A stretch of 64,000 bases of DNA, taken from NCBI GenBank assembly GCA_014607495.2, contig CP053152.1, positions 11,949,899-12,013,898 of the forward strand, in the 5' to 3' direction. The notes under the pieces were generated by a model. It saw only the letters and a list, made by a program, of their open reading frames with translations, was not told where the DNA came from and ran no database searches. Positions 1 through 11,223 of the stretch are shown here, in pieces; within the stretch, counting starts at the first letter, position 1; the number at the start of each line of letters is the position of its first letter. The position numbers and the translations under genes were made by a program. The stretch is from Carposina sasakii. Lineage: Eukaryota > Arthropoda > Insecta > Lepidoptera > Carposinidae.

Positions 1-1937
1 AATATATATGCTTAAAAAAGGTAAATTTGTTTTGGAGGCTTAGCTTTATTAGTCTTTTAGTGTATTGTGTTATTATGTGTATGTGATCTGTACAAGCATT
101 TTGTTTGTAGAGTACGTCGTAAGAATTAAAAATATATTTCGTCCTTTTTGCGTGGCTGCATTACATGGTAACAAAAAGGATCCACTAGAGAACCTGTACA
201 GCTTTAGAGACTTAAAAATATATGTGTTTTGCCAGGTAGTTTGCATAGGTAATAATTATTCCGGAACTACTCAGAAATGTAAAAAATAAATTTGATTTTG
301 AGACAGATTCTCCATACTGAAATTCATAATGCTTCACACTTCTGTTTAATTTTTCATATCCCATGTCTATGTTTAAAATGAGTAGTGCCCATCTGTATTG
401 CCTACACATTTTATGATTCTAAATTGGAGCCCTCGATATCCAAGTTAACAAGGTCCAGATAACAAGCCTTCCCGTCTCTTGTCACGTTTTATCATTTTTA
501 TATATCAAATATATTGTTGACGTTTATTTCACCTCATGATATAACCTAGTTACTTTCATGGTACCGGGACCATGATGTCCGGCTATGTTCTCTCGAACTT
601 CTCTCAATTAATAAGATAGGCTATCTCATAAGACCATTATAAAAAGTGGTCCTCAATGAAAAACTATTAACATAGACATAATGATCATATAATATATAAT
701 ATAATATTGGATAATTCTAAGACCTATTTATTTAATGATTGCGGAGTAAAGTTAGGCTCCGCCGCGGCGTTTCCACTCTACGTTTATTAAAGCTGAAGAG
801 TAATTTAGCTAAGCGATGCAATTTTTTCAACGCCAACTTAAAATGTACTTACATAATATCCCGCTAATAGTGAATGTACCCGCATCCTCGTATAAACCAC
901 AGTTTCCGCCATAAAGTCCCCCCGACATGAGCGCTAGCGTCTTCGTAACTCAAACACTGTTGCATCTATTTTATTTAGTTCTATGAAATTCCACGGGACT
1001 TTGCTATTGAAACAGACAATACAATGATGGGAACACAGAGACTACACGTGTTCATGCCCGTGTGAACGCGCAACCCTTTGTTTAGACGTTCAGGGAGAAA
1101 CTATAAACAAAGTGGTGGATAGGTTTTGGGAATTTGAAAAACATAATAAAGTAAGTTCGAATAAGTTATAGGAATTTTTAATGTTGTAGTATATTATATC
1201 GATTTTAACGATTTGTAGGTATTTGTCGAGAAGTTGCAATTAATTAATCACTATTTCGACACTTAAGCATACAGTTATGGACATATAGGTACCTAGACCT
1301 CGCGGATGAAATCGCGGGGATTAAGCAAAAACTAGTTTTACAAAATTTTAAATATAAATTTTATAGCTACTGTACACGATAAGTAGAAATCTTTAGTATA
1401 GTATACCTACACATGATTATAAAATGATTTTTTGATAATATTTAAATAAAATTAAGCATATTTACCTACATTCTTCTGAGAAGTGTGTATTTTTGACATA
1501 CCTACGCGGTTACGCGGTATCAGAACGCGGCTGTTGGTACCTATAAATAACCTGAATTGATTTACCTATAATAGGAACGTGATTTTTGTAAGTGTAATAG
1601 ACAAACCTAGTAGTGAAAATGACATAATTTATAAATATACTGAAGAATCTCAAGGTAGGAAATATGCCAATCTGTAGGTAATGCTACTTAGTACCTATCT
1701 AGAACTAAACTTATGTCTAAGTTATTTCTATTTAACATTATAATGTTACCTGATGATTAGATGACTATCACATATTTCTAAAGGTCAGTTCTTCTGGTTC
1801 TGGTTCTTAAAATAAGGAGCGCCACCAACAATTAGCAGACTAACGCATTTGAGCTACTATGATAAATTGCTCATAACACTTTATTAGGAGTAGGTAACTT
1901 ACATAGTGTTAATAATAAATAATTAAATTTTAGTGTG
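1..1937. other. AT-rich non-coding stretch, no gene seen
   Basis: I see no splice-flanked coding exon, RNA gene or clear repeat boundary here. The two short open frames near 65-409 overlap on opposite strands and look like chance. A short fragment near 1290-1330 (CGCGGATGAAATCGCGGG) may be a decayed piece of the Metulj-like SINE found elsewhere in the window. Confidence 0.5.
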
Positions 1938-1945
1938 GTAGGACT

Positions 1946-2367
1946 CACTGGCGGACTAAGACTTTTTGAGGCCCGGGGCGGTCTTTAATTTTAGGGCCCC
2001 CTGGCGCCCGCCCTCCAGATTTACTGAATTAAACAAATGCAGATAGATAGAAACTAAAATTTTAATCAATATTTTTAACATTACAGCTTTCAAATAAAAA
2101 ACAAGCAACCACACTACAAGTAATTAAAATTAATTACAAACATTTCAAATTGTGTTTTCTAGCTTTTAATGCACTAAATTTATTAATAACGTCATCAAAA
2201 TCCAAAACCGATGCTGCTTTTCTTTCAATCGACAAAATATTGACTATTATTAAAATATTCTCTGAGTAGACAAGGAAATTTTTTTTTAAAATATGCCAAT
2301 CCGAGGCCCCTCAGTTGTGGGGCCCGGGGCGGACCGCCCCCACCGCCCCCCTGTTAGTCCGCCAGTG
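1946..2367. mobile_element. hAT-like non-autonomous DNA transposon (MITE) with 8-bp target duplication
   Basis: The 422-bp element begins CACTGGCGGACTAA and ends TTAGTCCGCCAGTG, a perfect 14-bp terminal inverted repeat. It is flanked on both sides by the identical 8-mer GTAGGACT (1938-1945 and 2368-2375). Subterminal GC-rich blocks (GGCCCGGGGCGG and related words) occur near both ends, while the middle is AT-rich and non-coding. An 8-bp duplication with short CA-starting termini is characteristic of the hAT superfamily. No transposase remains, so it must have been moved in trans. The intact target duplication suggests a relatively recent insertion. Confidence 0.85.
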
Positions 2368-2939
2368 GTAGGACTTACTTCTCTCTAGCCCATTTGATAT
2401 CCAAGTTAAATTTGGTAAGTAGAGTTATAAAAAATATTAAAGTATTTACAATAAAGGGTAACTTGGACTAATTGAATTTGCCCATAAATGGAAAAAATAT
2501 GTAGGTAGATACTAACTAATGTCAATTTCTTCTCTCATCTCATATACTCGTACCTATGCTACAATTAAAGTCAGCAAAAACAAAGTTAAGGATGTATTGG
2601 AATAACAATAGGTTTGTAAAGGACACGAAGTTTAAAAATAACAAATAGAGAATACACAACAAAACGGGGCTTTACTTATTTTATTATTATTATTATTTTC
2701 CTTTTTTTTTCTCTCTCATTATAAGTTAATGAGGTGTTTATTCATAACCGCGGGCTTGTGACCAAACGGAGATGAATTTAATATGGGTTTGATAAAAACT
2801 TCCTAACAATACGGCACGTGTTCAGAATTATTGCTTTTTGCAGAAGGTAGGTGATAGATGGATGTATGTTTAATGTATCAAGGCTGGTGCGGAGTGTTTT
2901 TGGTATAACGCCCGTCGTAGACAACACGATGGGTATAGT

Positions 2940-3400
2940 TTTTACCGTATCCACTTGCCATTGAGTTTTAATCTCAATAGACAGATCCGTGTATTTGGTA
3001 ATTTTCTGCGTATTATTATATGTAAACAGGCAGGCAGTTGAGGCAACTGATTTTGCCTGTATCTGAATGTTCTCTTCTTAGGTTTTTCTATGTTCTTTAA
3101 TGTGTTTGTCAAGTTTGTTTTTAAAATTATTGACATTTGGTGCCAAAACCACTTCTTGTGAGATGCCTGTGCTAAGTTTTAAATTATGACCTCGTAGTTT
3201 TGTATTTTTATTACGCTCAAACATTCTATGAAAATCTTGTAAGTCATATCTCTGTGTTAGAATTTTGTATGTTTCAATAAGATCTCCACGTTCTTTACGT
3301 TCTTTCAGAGTTGTGAGATTCAATGTCTGCAATCTTTTTTCATATGTGAACTTTTTTAGCTTCCTCGGTATCTTAGTGATCCTGTTATTTAAGTTATTTG
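2940..3400 (-). mobile_element. LINE remnant: C-terminal end of a reverse transcriptase ORF
   Basis: The minus-strand frame at 3332-3078 reads like the region after the RT domain of CR1/Jockey-type LINEs: a stretch similar to LTTLKERKERGDLIETYKIL, then an LRGHNLKL-type motif, then an NNFKNKLDKH-type ending. The frame is broken by stops and shifts further upstream and no endonuclease or catalytic RT motif is visible, so it is a dead 3' fragment. Part of its 3' end (about 3008-3096) recurs nearly word for word at about 54605-54690 inside a Prp31 intron, confirming a dispersed repeat. The clade assignment is inference. Confidence 0.65.
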
Positions 3401-3680
3401 CTTACAAAAATCGCTGACAACATTAGATATTTAGATATTTGATATGAATGTAATAGGTCTATAAAGGACAAGAAGTGTGAAAATAACAAGTACAGAATAT
3501 AACAAAACGGGGAATACATGCTCTTTACTTATTTGCTTACAAAAATACTGGTAACATTAGATATTTGATATATATGTAAGTAACTTAGCCAATTTGGTAA
3601 ATTAGACGAAGTGCTAGAAGCTAGATTGTTTATTCCGAAATTTATATTACCTATACCGTAATATTTGCCATTTTGCGTTA

Positions 3681-3943
3681 CCTATATCCTACTAATATTA
3701 TAGGTATAAACGCGAAAGTTTGTGAGTATGGATGGATGGATGGATGTAGGTATGGATGTTTGTAACTCTTTCACGTAAAAATGGCTGGAGTGATTTTAAT
3801 AAAATTTGGTATGGAGTTAGCTGACACCCTGTATTAATACAAAGGCTACTTTTTATCCCGGGAAAATATTTTTATCCCGGATAATTTCGATATTTTGTTT
3901 TTTCTGCAGTCCACGCGGACGGAGTCCCGGGCGTCCACTAGTG
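3681..3943 (-). mobile_element. Metulj-like SINE/short repeat, reverse orientation
   Basis: This copy shares with the one at 43540-43762 the ordered blocks ACTAATATTATA, AAACGCGAAAGTTTGTGAG, a GGAT microsatellite, AACTCTTTCACGTAAAAA, ATCCCGGGAAAATATTTT, ATCCCGGATAATTTCGA and finally CACGCGGACGGAGTC ... GTCCACTAG. The GGAT run is at about 3729-3744. The Metulj name is by resemblance to a family widespread in butterflies; the repetition itself is seen directly. Confidence 0.7.
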
Positions 3944-4298
3944 CGGAATATTTACTACTCTATTCTTTTGTTGAAAACTCTATTCAGACTAAGTAAATTC
4001 TATTCAAAAATTCAGGATCTAAAGTGCTAAGACCATTTGTGTAGGAAGAACACTCAATTTTATTGTCACGCGGCGCGCCGGAGCGAGTTTCCGCTTTTTC
4101 ACGGTCCGATATGGTAGAACACTCTCTTACATCGTTTATGCATTAGCCGCAATTTCATCGGCCACCATTTCTAGTACTAAATCATCCTTTTTGTTACCAG
4201 AAAAATAAGAGGAATTTTCGATTTTTAGCTACATTGTGGACGGACATTAGTAGAGCTATGTTAGCTTAATATAGGTAATTGTTGTTTTCACACACAGC

Positions 4299-4513
4299 CT
4301 CGAGCACACCGGATGCGTATGCGTGCACGTAAGCGTAGACGTACACGTACCTCTGAGTTTAATGTATGAAACTGTCACCGCTTGATGTCAATGCTAACGT
4401 CTACGCATACGCATCCGGTCTGGCCGTGCCTATACAGTTCCATACATTACAACTCATAGAGGTACGTGTATGTCTACGCTTACGTGTACGCATACGCATC
4501 CGGTGTGCTCGAG
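4299..4513. repeat. Long foldback (hairpin) element with about 75-80-bp arms
   Basis: The left arm, starting CTCGAGCACACCGGATGCGT at 4299, and the right arm, ending GCATCCGGTGTGCTCGAG at 4513, are reverse complements with only a few mismatches over at least 70 bases, extending inward to GTATGAAACTGT / ACAGTTCCATAC. The loop (about 4377-4430) holds a third copy of CGCATACGCATCCGGT in the same orientation as the right arm. The arms are unusually rich in CGTA/CGCATACG words for this AT-rich locus. I found no clear target duplication. It is probably a foldback DNA element or MITE, of unknown family. Confidence 0.75.
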
Positions 4514-4589
4514 CCTCTCTCACACTAAAGTCTAGTATCATGAGTGAGTAACAAAATGCAATGTAAATAACAAATTTTATACACATCCT

Positions 4590-4700
4590 GTATTAATGCG
4601 GGACTTCACGAGAATACATCAGCTGCATCTCCTTTCGTGCATGTCGTACTCGTGTAGCGAATTTCGGGAACACTGTCATGTTTATACTATATTTCGGAGT
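4590..4700. repeat. Fragment of a dispersed repeat shared with 36258 and 37300
   Basis: The order GGGACTTCACGAGAATACAT, CAGCTGCATCTCCTT, TCGTGCATGTCGTA and TTTCGGGAACAC matches the repeat seen at 36240-36440 and 37300-37510. It is non-coding. The family is unknown; the TTTCGGGAACAC block also occurs in the SINE near 16110. Confidence 0.45.
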
Positions 4701-4924
4701 ATAAAACATACGAATACTAGGCAATCAGTAAAAGCAGGAACAAAAATTGTTTATAAATAGCTTGTTGTGTTACTGAAGCAGAGAGTAAGTATATTCTTTG
4801 CTGAAGCATATTTCAATGTCATATTCCAGTCAACAATCAACCATCGACCAGCATCAACCTCCACTTTAAGGCTAAGGATTGTCTACCGAAGTGGAGCGAA
4901 GTTGCAAAGCGGAGAAACGCACTA

Positions 4925-5375
4925 ATAGGATTGTTTAAAATATCGGCTAAGCTCCAGTCCTACAACAACCTTCATTCCGACCGGTCGAAAACAGCCTGCA
5001 ACCAACCGACGCCCGCGACCTTGGCCAGGTCATCCGTCCACCTCGCGGGTGGCTTTCCCACGCTGCGCTTGCCGATACGTGGTATCCACTCTAGAACTTT
5101 CCGACTCCATCGACCGTCAGTTCTTCGAGCTATGTGTCCTGCCCATTGCCACTTTAGCTTGCTGGACCGTTGAGCTATGTCGGTGATCTTTGTACGTCTG
5201 CAGATCTCCTCATTTCTGATTCGATCACGCATAGAGATCCCAAGTATAGCTCTCTCCATCGCTCGCTGTGCGGTCCTGAGCTTCTTTATGAGGAACATAG
5301 ATCACGTCTCGGCACCGTAGGTCATCACCGGCAGCACGCACAATCCTATTGGCTAATATTTCTGCGTTTCTTCGC
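4925..5375 (-). mobile_element. RTE-type LINE 3' fragment
   Basis: The minus-strand frame 5298-4972 shows the hallmark C-terminal motifs of lepidopteran RTE-like LINEs: AQRAMERAILGISMRDRIRN, KLKWQWAGHIARRTDGRWS, VLEWIPRIGKRSVG and PPARWTDDLAKVAG. Further upstream the frame is interrupted. Only the end of ORF2 survives. The protein would have been the reverse transcriptase/endonuclease polyprotein. It is a different subfamily from the copies at 31.4 and 55.9 kb, with MRDRIRN in place of their MDKVRN. Confidence 0.8.
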
Positions 5376-6340
5376 TCCGGTGGACGTTCAGCCTAATCCA
5401 GATTTCTATATACAACCTAATTCACAATCTCTAAATACTTCGCGGAAACAAAATGTATTTTCGATCTCTGCTAAAACTAATATTGTTCTGTGTTTGCAAT
5501 TTGCAACTAGACCGCATCCATACAATATATTTTTGATGCATTCTAGTCCAGGAGCTAAAAGTAATACAACATAAATGCTTACTGTTTATTTGACCACTGC
5601 TCTCTTTCTTAAAGCTAGCTAATGCAGTTCCTATCGATTATGTCGTCCATTTACTTCGAAACGGCATAAAATCTGTACAAAAAACATTGTAAAAACCTCG
5701 ACCTACTTCTATCATTCAAACTTGAATAAACTTCATCTAGTATCTGCTGGAAACTGCACAGGAAGCGAAGGATTAGTGGTGAGGCTCAGCTTCAGTGCTT
5801 TAAATCATTTTTAGATTATCTTTATTCTGCTATGGAACATTTGCTGTTTTGGAAAACTTCCTATGGCGATTTACCTACATTTTATTTGCTCATTTAGTAT
5901 TTAAAGTAAGCATTACAAGTAACAAGTAGACAATAAAAAATTGTTTAGCATTTCTGAAACAAAGGATATTACCCAAATTTGGTCTGAGCCAAGCTGAGCG
6001 AAGATTTAAGCGGCGAAAAGCGCAACAATGGCCGAATATTCTAAACAATCTCGCTGCTCCTCCGGGATTAAGAATAAAGATTTGTGTTCTGTTTCTCGCA
6101 AGAATAAATGGGGCGCATAGAGAGAATGATAACGGGAAACAGGAAAAAACGAAAGTAATATATTCACCTTCCAATATACCCTCGCTAATCTTAGCTATAG
6201 GCAAAGTAATCAATGCCGCAACCTTCAAAGGCACTGCATTTACATTTCCCGGAAAAGTTGGGGAAGTTCGCGAGTTGTTTTTGTGTCTTGTCCGATTAAC
6301 CCATATACTTCTATGAGTGGCTGACGTCACGTTACGTCCT
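5376..6340. other. No gene supported; one 146-aa chance-type frame
   Basis: A minus-strand frame of 146 codons spans 6330-5890. It has no recognisable domain or repeat similarity, and its upstream end runs into the GC-richer promoter-like region at 6.34 kb where stops are rarer by chance. I do not call it a gene. Confidence 0.4.
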
Positions 6341-7085
6341 CGATTTTCTTATCAAGCGAGGGGCGCGGGTCAGATCGGGTCCCGCCGGTTCGCAAAATTC
6401 ACTACGCATGCGCTGAAATTGCGCCAATTTTGCGACCAGCGGCCTCTGCTGGCAGTTTCAGTCCTTCGGTAACCTGCAAGGGGTTGCCTCGCGCGCTCCC
6501 TTTGGTAGCTGGCGGGACGTCAAACATTTGAAACAGCTCAAAAATGAGAGTGCAAGGACTTTATGTTGTGCGTCCCGCTCTGGTGCCAGGGTTTCCGTGA
6601 TGACTCAGTGTTGTGTGTGTAGTTTAACTTGCGTTTATATTAAAATAAGTGATGTTTGTAAACCAATATTTAGAAATCTCATTAGGTAATAGTATTAGTA
6701 GTATAGTTGGTTGTGTGAAGTTCCAGATACAACGTCACAACTAGTCGCTCATAACCTTGACACGTTTCCCCGCGCTAGCGTCAGCCTTGTTTCCTATTGC
6801 ACTCTCGTGATATTTCAGCGAGTTTTTCAGCAGAAATCTTTTACTGACCTATGGATTCAATAAATATTAATAATTAAGTGATTAGAGAAAAATCGTTGTG
6901 AATAACTTACAAAAACAATATAGTGAAAATTTTGTAGATAAACTTAGTTCAATAGAAAACGTAGAGCTTTTGGAGTTGCTAGGGATACTAAATCTAAAAT
7001 TCAAATAGCGCCGAAACTATATTCTAAAACTAAGACCATAAACATGTGGTTGAAGCTGTGACGTCACCGCACTGCTGCCATCAAA
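6340..7085 (+). promoter_or_regulatory. CpG-rich promoter-like region and possible 5' UTR
   Basis: In this AT-rich window, 6340-6600 and 6720-6830 are unusually GC- and CpG-rich (for example GGGCGCGGGTC, CGCATGCGCTG, TTGCCTCGCGCGCTCCC). The region lies just upstream of a candidate initiator codon at 7086 that is closely followed by a good splice donor. CpG-rich stretches at start sites are common in insect genes of broad expression. Transcription direction and start are inferred only from the downstream ATG and donor. Confidence 0.4.
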
Positions 7086-7101
7086 ATGAAAAACTTTAAA
7101 G
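7086..7101 (+). CDS. Candidate first coding exon (five codons plus one base)
   Basis: An ATG in strong insect start context (CATCAAAATGAAA) begins the short frame M-K-N-F-K and ends after one further base at a consensus donor (AAAG|GTGAGT at 7102). It follows the CpG-rich block at 6.3-6.9 kb. The exon would end in phase 1. The LDLa exon at 28916 starts in phase 0, so direct joining is not possible without an intermediate exon, and I could not find one with confidence. The gene identity is unknown, and the ATG plus donor could be coincidental. Confidence 0.3.
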
Positions 7102-7837
7102 GTGAGTAGCTTGTAATAGATATACCTATAAGTAGCTATTTCCTTACATTAATAATAATAAAACGAGTAGATAGATACGGAATAACTTAAACTTTTCAAT
7201 ACAATGAATATAATAAATTTATTCTATCTCTTCTCTACGTTTATTAATATTAGACACCAGCTCTTTTACTACTAAAGTTTTATTTGTAGACATGAACGTA
7301 TAAAGAATAACAGAGTATTGTCACTACACAGAGTGAAGCATTCATGATAAGCTCGGCAACGATATTCCATGGAGTAGGGATGTGTATCCTTATCCACTCA
7401 CACATACAAACCATAGTAAGCTAGGCGCCTACTGGAAAATACGCACACATGCCCAACGCGCCGCAATTTCGGTGCTTCAATCTGTACAGTGACAGCATTA
7501 CGTCCGTTGTTCTTTATACGTTCACGTTTGTAGATCATAAAGATCTTCTAACCATAGTCATCATAATCTTAAACTTTCACAAACTGTATTTCTTCTTTTA
7601 GTCCCAGTTTGATTTGAATAGTTACGTTTCCTATTCCTAAGTACTCTATACTGTCATTGACGTATTTTATTTAATAGCTACTGTTTAAACAACTGGCCCT
7701 TTCGTCGGAATGAGGAATCCTTACCTCGGCCTATCTATTATAAAGCAACTAGCTTGAACTGATCTAGCAAAGAGATCGCTTCACAGTAAGTAACCATCAT
7801 ACTCGTATTATGGAGGGTGATTATGTAGGTATTTAGT

Positions 7838-8180
7838 AGCTGGTTGCCCAGTGGTTAAGACGTGCACCTTTCAAGCGGGAGGCGTAAGTTCGATCCTAGT
7901 CACGGGCCTGTACCAATGAATTTATTTAATGTACAGATTTTAATGTTGCAAAATTGTCACTTAGCTCGTGCCTCGGAAAGCACGTAAAACCGTTGGTCCT
8001 GCGCCTGATCTCTCTCCGGTCGTGTCGGCTTTCCGCCCCATCGGACTATGGGAGTAACGGAATAGAGAGTGTATCTGTATTTGCGCACACACTTGTGCAC
8101 TATAATATCTCCTGCGTATCTGGCCAATCTCCGTAGAAATTGGTCACCTTGACCGAAATACGGTCGGAGATCATCATTTA
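7838..8180 (+). mobile_element. tRNA-headed SINE (family 1), near full length
   Basis: The head GGTTGCCCAGTGGTTAAGAC ... AAGTTCGATCCTAG resembles the A and B boxes of an RNA polymerase III promoter. The body contains AGCTCGTGCCTCGGAAAGCA, CCGTTGGTCCTGCGC, CCATCGGACTATGGGAGTAA and TTGGTCACCTTGACCGAAAT, and ends GGTCGGAGATCATCAT. A headless copy with the same body order lies at 15885-16165. The open frame at 7954-8136 is the SINE body read by chance. Confidence 0.8.
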
Positions 8181-8657
8181 ATAGGTGTAAGGCATTAAAC
8201 TAAAGGTTTCTAGTCAGTTGGCCTGCCGCATGCGAGCCGACCGGCACCAATCTGTCTAGAAAAAGGTCTTCTATCTGCCAAATAATTACTTTCCGGCGAT
8301 AGTCACTAAAAGAAAAGCTATCTTTGACTAACTGCACTATACTCACCACTCACTACACAGGTAATGAAATTCGGACGGATTCAAGACGAATTAGATTAGC
8401 CACAGTGAGCGACGGAGATAACTAGTTTAGGTGAGTCTCCAGGGTTTGCATCAACAGCATACCTATATATGGCCTTAAGACGGGATAGCTTACCTGGCCA
8501 TTCATCCTGATGGCCTCTTTGAAGGAAGTCTAACACTGAAAAATGTTTACAATCATACGTTTTCTTTAACTTCGAGGACTTTCGGCAAGTTTTTGCTATC
8601 GATATCTATCATTAGGTCCATTTGTATCATAACGTATTTCTAGATTTAATTATAACA

Positions 8658-8980
8658 AGTGGACGCCCGCGACTCCGTCCGCGTGGACTACAGAAAAAAC
8701 AAAATGTCAAAATTATCCGGGATAAAATGTAGCCTATATGTTAAGTGGGACCTGTCACAATATATTCCTGAAAACTGCATCGAAATCGTTTCAGCCGTTT
8801 CTGAGATTAGCGTGCACAAACGCACAGACAAATAGATAAACCGACAAACAGACAAAAATTCCAAAACTAATTATTTTGGGTACTATTGCATTGATAAAGG
8901 TCTCTTATATTTTTTTTTTCATATATCTTCCATGTACAGACTGCGATCCGTCTAAGAATATTTCTTATTATAGGTATTCT
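8658..8980 (+). mobile_element. Metulj-like SINE, forward copy
   Basis: It starts AGTGGACGCCCGCGACTCCG and continues CGCGTGGACTACAGAAAAAA, AATTATCCGGGATAAAATG, CCTATATGTTAAGTGGGACC, TTTCAGCCGTTTCTGAGATT, a run of CAGACAAA-type short repeats, and ATCTTCCATGTACAGACTGC. The copy at 53807-54120 matches it closely over its whole length, so they belong to one subfamily. Copies at 43540 and 3681 share the 5' core but have a different 3' half. Confidence 0.8.
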
Positions 8981-10800
8981 ATGATTTAAGTTTATCATTT
9001 CTGAAAGTGGATACGAGATTAAATGTATACGTTATCTTTTTAAATAAAGTTTAGTTTATTTGCACAACTCTCAGCTAAAGACTGCTTATTGATAAATTCA
9101 AATTATATTTGAATTTCAAGGTAAGTATATGTGAAAGCATTGACCTGTCTCGTTCTTCAGCCGAGTTCATGACATTCCTTTGTAACCTCAGATACGAATG
9201 ACTCCAAGGTTATTCAACTAGACTGTTAACTAGACTGTTATGTGATGAATGCCCTTTTTGGGAGATATATATTAACAGGGTGAATTTCACCATTTGTTAC
9301 ATAACATAAAATTATTCATAGCTTTAGCTGGTTCTCGCGATTCTATTTGCATTAACTGGAATGGAATCAAAAACAATTTTGTCATCTAAAAAGATTTATA
9401 CTCGTAAGTAGGTACATAAAAAACATAGGTTCACATAAATTTTATTATTTTGGATATGCAGCGACCGGCACACTAACATTGTAACAGCATGTAGGTACAT
9501 ATTCCTGCCGCAGGAACAACCACCTTGTAACTAGTAACTACTTAACTTATCTCCCCAGAAGCTCAGTATTATATGAATAGAACAAAATCTTCCATTGGAA
9601 TATGCACATAAATTGTTCCTTGATCTAATGTTATTTGTAATGTTGTTTCTTAATGTACTAATGTATATAGTATACTAAATGTCGTGTACAAATGGAGTAA
9701 GCGAATGTCATTGCCTCGACAAACCTATACAGGTTTAGAGGTAACAGAATATCAAAATGTGTGATACACTGTATTTACCCTAATAAATAAATAAATAGTA
9801 GTAAATAAGGATGAGCTAAACTTACCAAGTCCCTGTTAGTTTTCTTTACTTCAGTTTGATGAAAATTTATGAATTGGTACAATATAATATTTCCTTACCC
9901 GTTAGCCAAGAACGGATTCCTTAACTCCGTAGGGCATAATTTGCTGTTTTTTAAGAGTAATTTGCGTAAATCTTTATGAGCAATATGAATTTAGAAGAGA
10001 ACTTCTATGTTAAGCAGAACGGAATTCCATATTCATGATGAGGTGCACCGCTATAAAGGAGTTTAATGTTTTGAACAAAAAGTTTTTAAACTGTTTTATT
10101 TTTGAGTTAAACGTTTAAGAACATTTAAAAGTAAAGGCTGTGTTTATCATTTGTAATTTTTGATGAAACGACTAAAGTCAAATTAGCGGTAGCTAAATTA
10201 AACATTTGTGTCATGATTGTCCGCTTTGATTGAGTTGTGATATAAGTTACGTAGCTTTTCGTTCCGCCCCCTTATTGCATATTTTGCTGCGGTAGCTAGA
10301 TGACAGCGATGCAATAATACCTAGTACCTATGTCTTATAACATTTCTGTATTCATCACAGAGTACCTACTATTCCTAGCTCAATCTCTTTTTGAGTCGGT
10401 TTTGTATATTATTTTACTTGCAACTTTACATAAACAATAATACACGCTTGGTTTATGAATTTAGAAAGGGCTTTACAAGTTTAACATTCATATTCATGAG
10501 GCATCAAGAATTGCAGGAGTTTAATGTTGTTAAGTGAAATGTAATGGCTTTTGTGCTCTTCCGGTTTAGAGAAAGACTTTAAGCGATAAATTTTTTCAAG
10601 TAATTTCATTGCCCAGTTTCTAGTTTAGATTAATGATTGGTCTTCGCTAATCATTATTCTAAGGTTTCTAGATACTTATTATGACATATGTGTGAGAATG
10701 CACTTTGACGAAAAAGATTATAAGAAACCTGATAAGTGCGTGAGAATGGGAGGGAAACAGTGGCGAGAAAAGTGATCCTATCCAAAGTGCTATGCAAATT
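8981..10800. other. AT-rich non-coding stretch, no gene seen
   Basis: No exon with acceptor, open frame and donor was recognised and no repeat boundary is clear. Isolated TA-rich words only. Confidence 0.45.
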
Positions 10801-10813
10801 AATAAATTATCAT

Positions 10814-11210
10814 TTTTTTGTTTAGTTTATCCCGAAGGAAAGGCAAGGGGAACTAAGCCCATACAGCCATTGTCTTTAGTAAATGATTTCTGAATTTATG
10901 ATGGATGATAATGATGATGATGAATGAAAACGTCGGGAAAATCCTCAAGAACAAGTGTAAAGTTAGTCAAAATGAAATATAATTGCAGAAACAACATACA
11001 TGGGCCCATGAAGAGATCGTATTCCGGCTAAAGTTTTACTCAGCTTACCTGCGTATAAAATGCACACGCACATTCACATCACAAGTAATAAAAAATATAA
11101 CTTATCTACCAGAAAACATCACTTTACGGACACATGCAAGCCATTTACAAATAATTTTGATTTTCACAAGAAAATTATACCTGCACCCTTCCAGCTTTTC
11201 CCGCCGAATC
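10814..11210 (-). mobile_element. Retroposon (SINE-like, about 397 bp) with 13-bp target duplication
   Basis: The same 13-mer AATAAATTATCAT flanks the element (10801-10813 and 11211-11223). On the plus strand it opens with a T run followed by GTTTAGTTTATCCCGAAGGA and closes with CTTTTCCCGCCGAATC. Read on the minus strand it therefore starts GATTCGGCGGGAAAAG and ends in an A-rich tail, as expected of target-primed reverse transcription. An internal microsatellite of GAT/AATGAT lies at about 10905-10925. Two more nearly full copies and two short ones lie at 59.2-60.2 kb. The 80-codon frame at 10983 is part of it. I do not recognise the family. Confidence 0.85.
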
Positions 11211-11223
11211 AATAAATTATCAT

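Noticed and set aside
4972..5298. Independent 108-codon gene
   Set aside because: Its motifs are those of the end of RTE LINE ORF2, found in several places in the window.
5890..6330. 146-codon minus-strand frame
   Set aside because: No domain, no splice flanks and no repeat match; likely a chance frame beside a GC-richer region.
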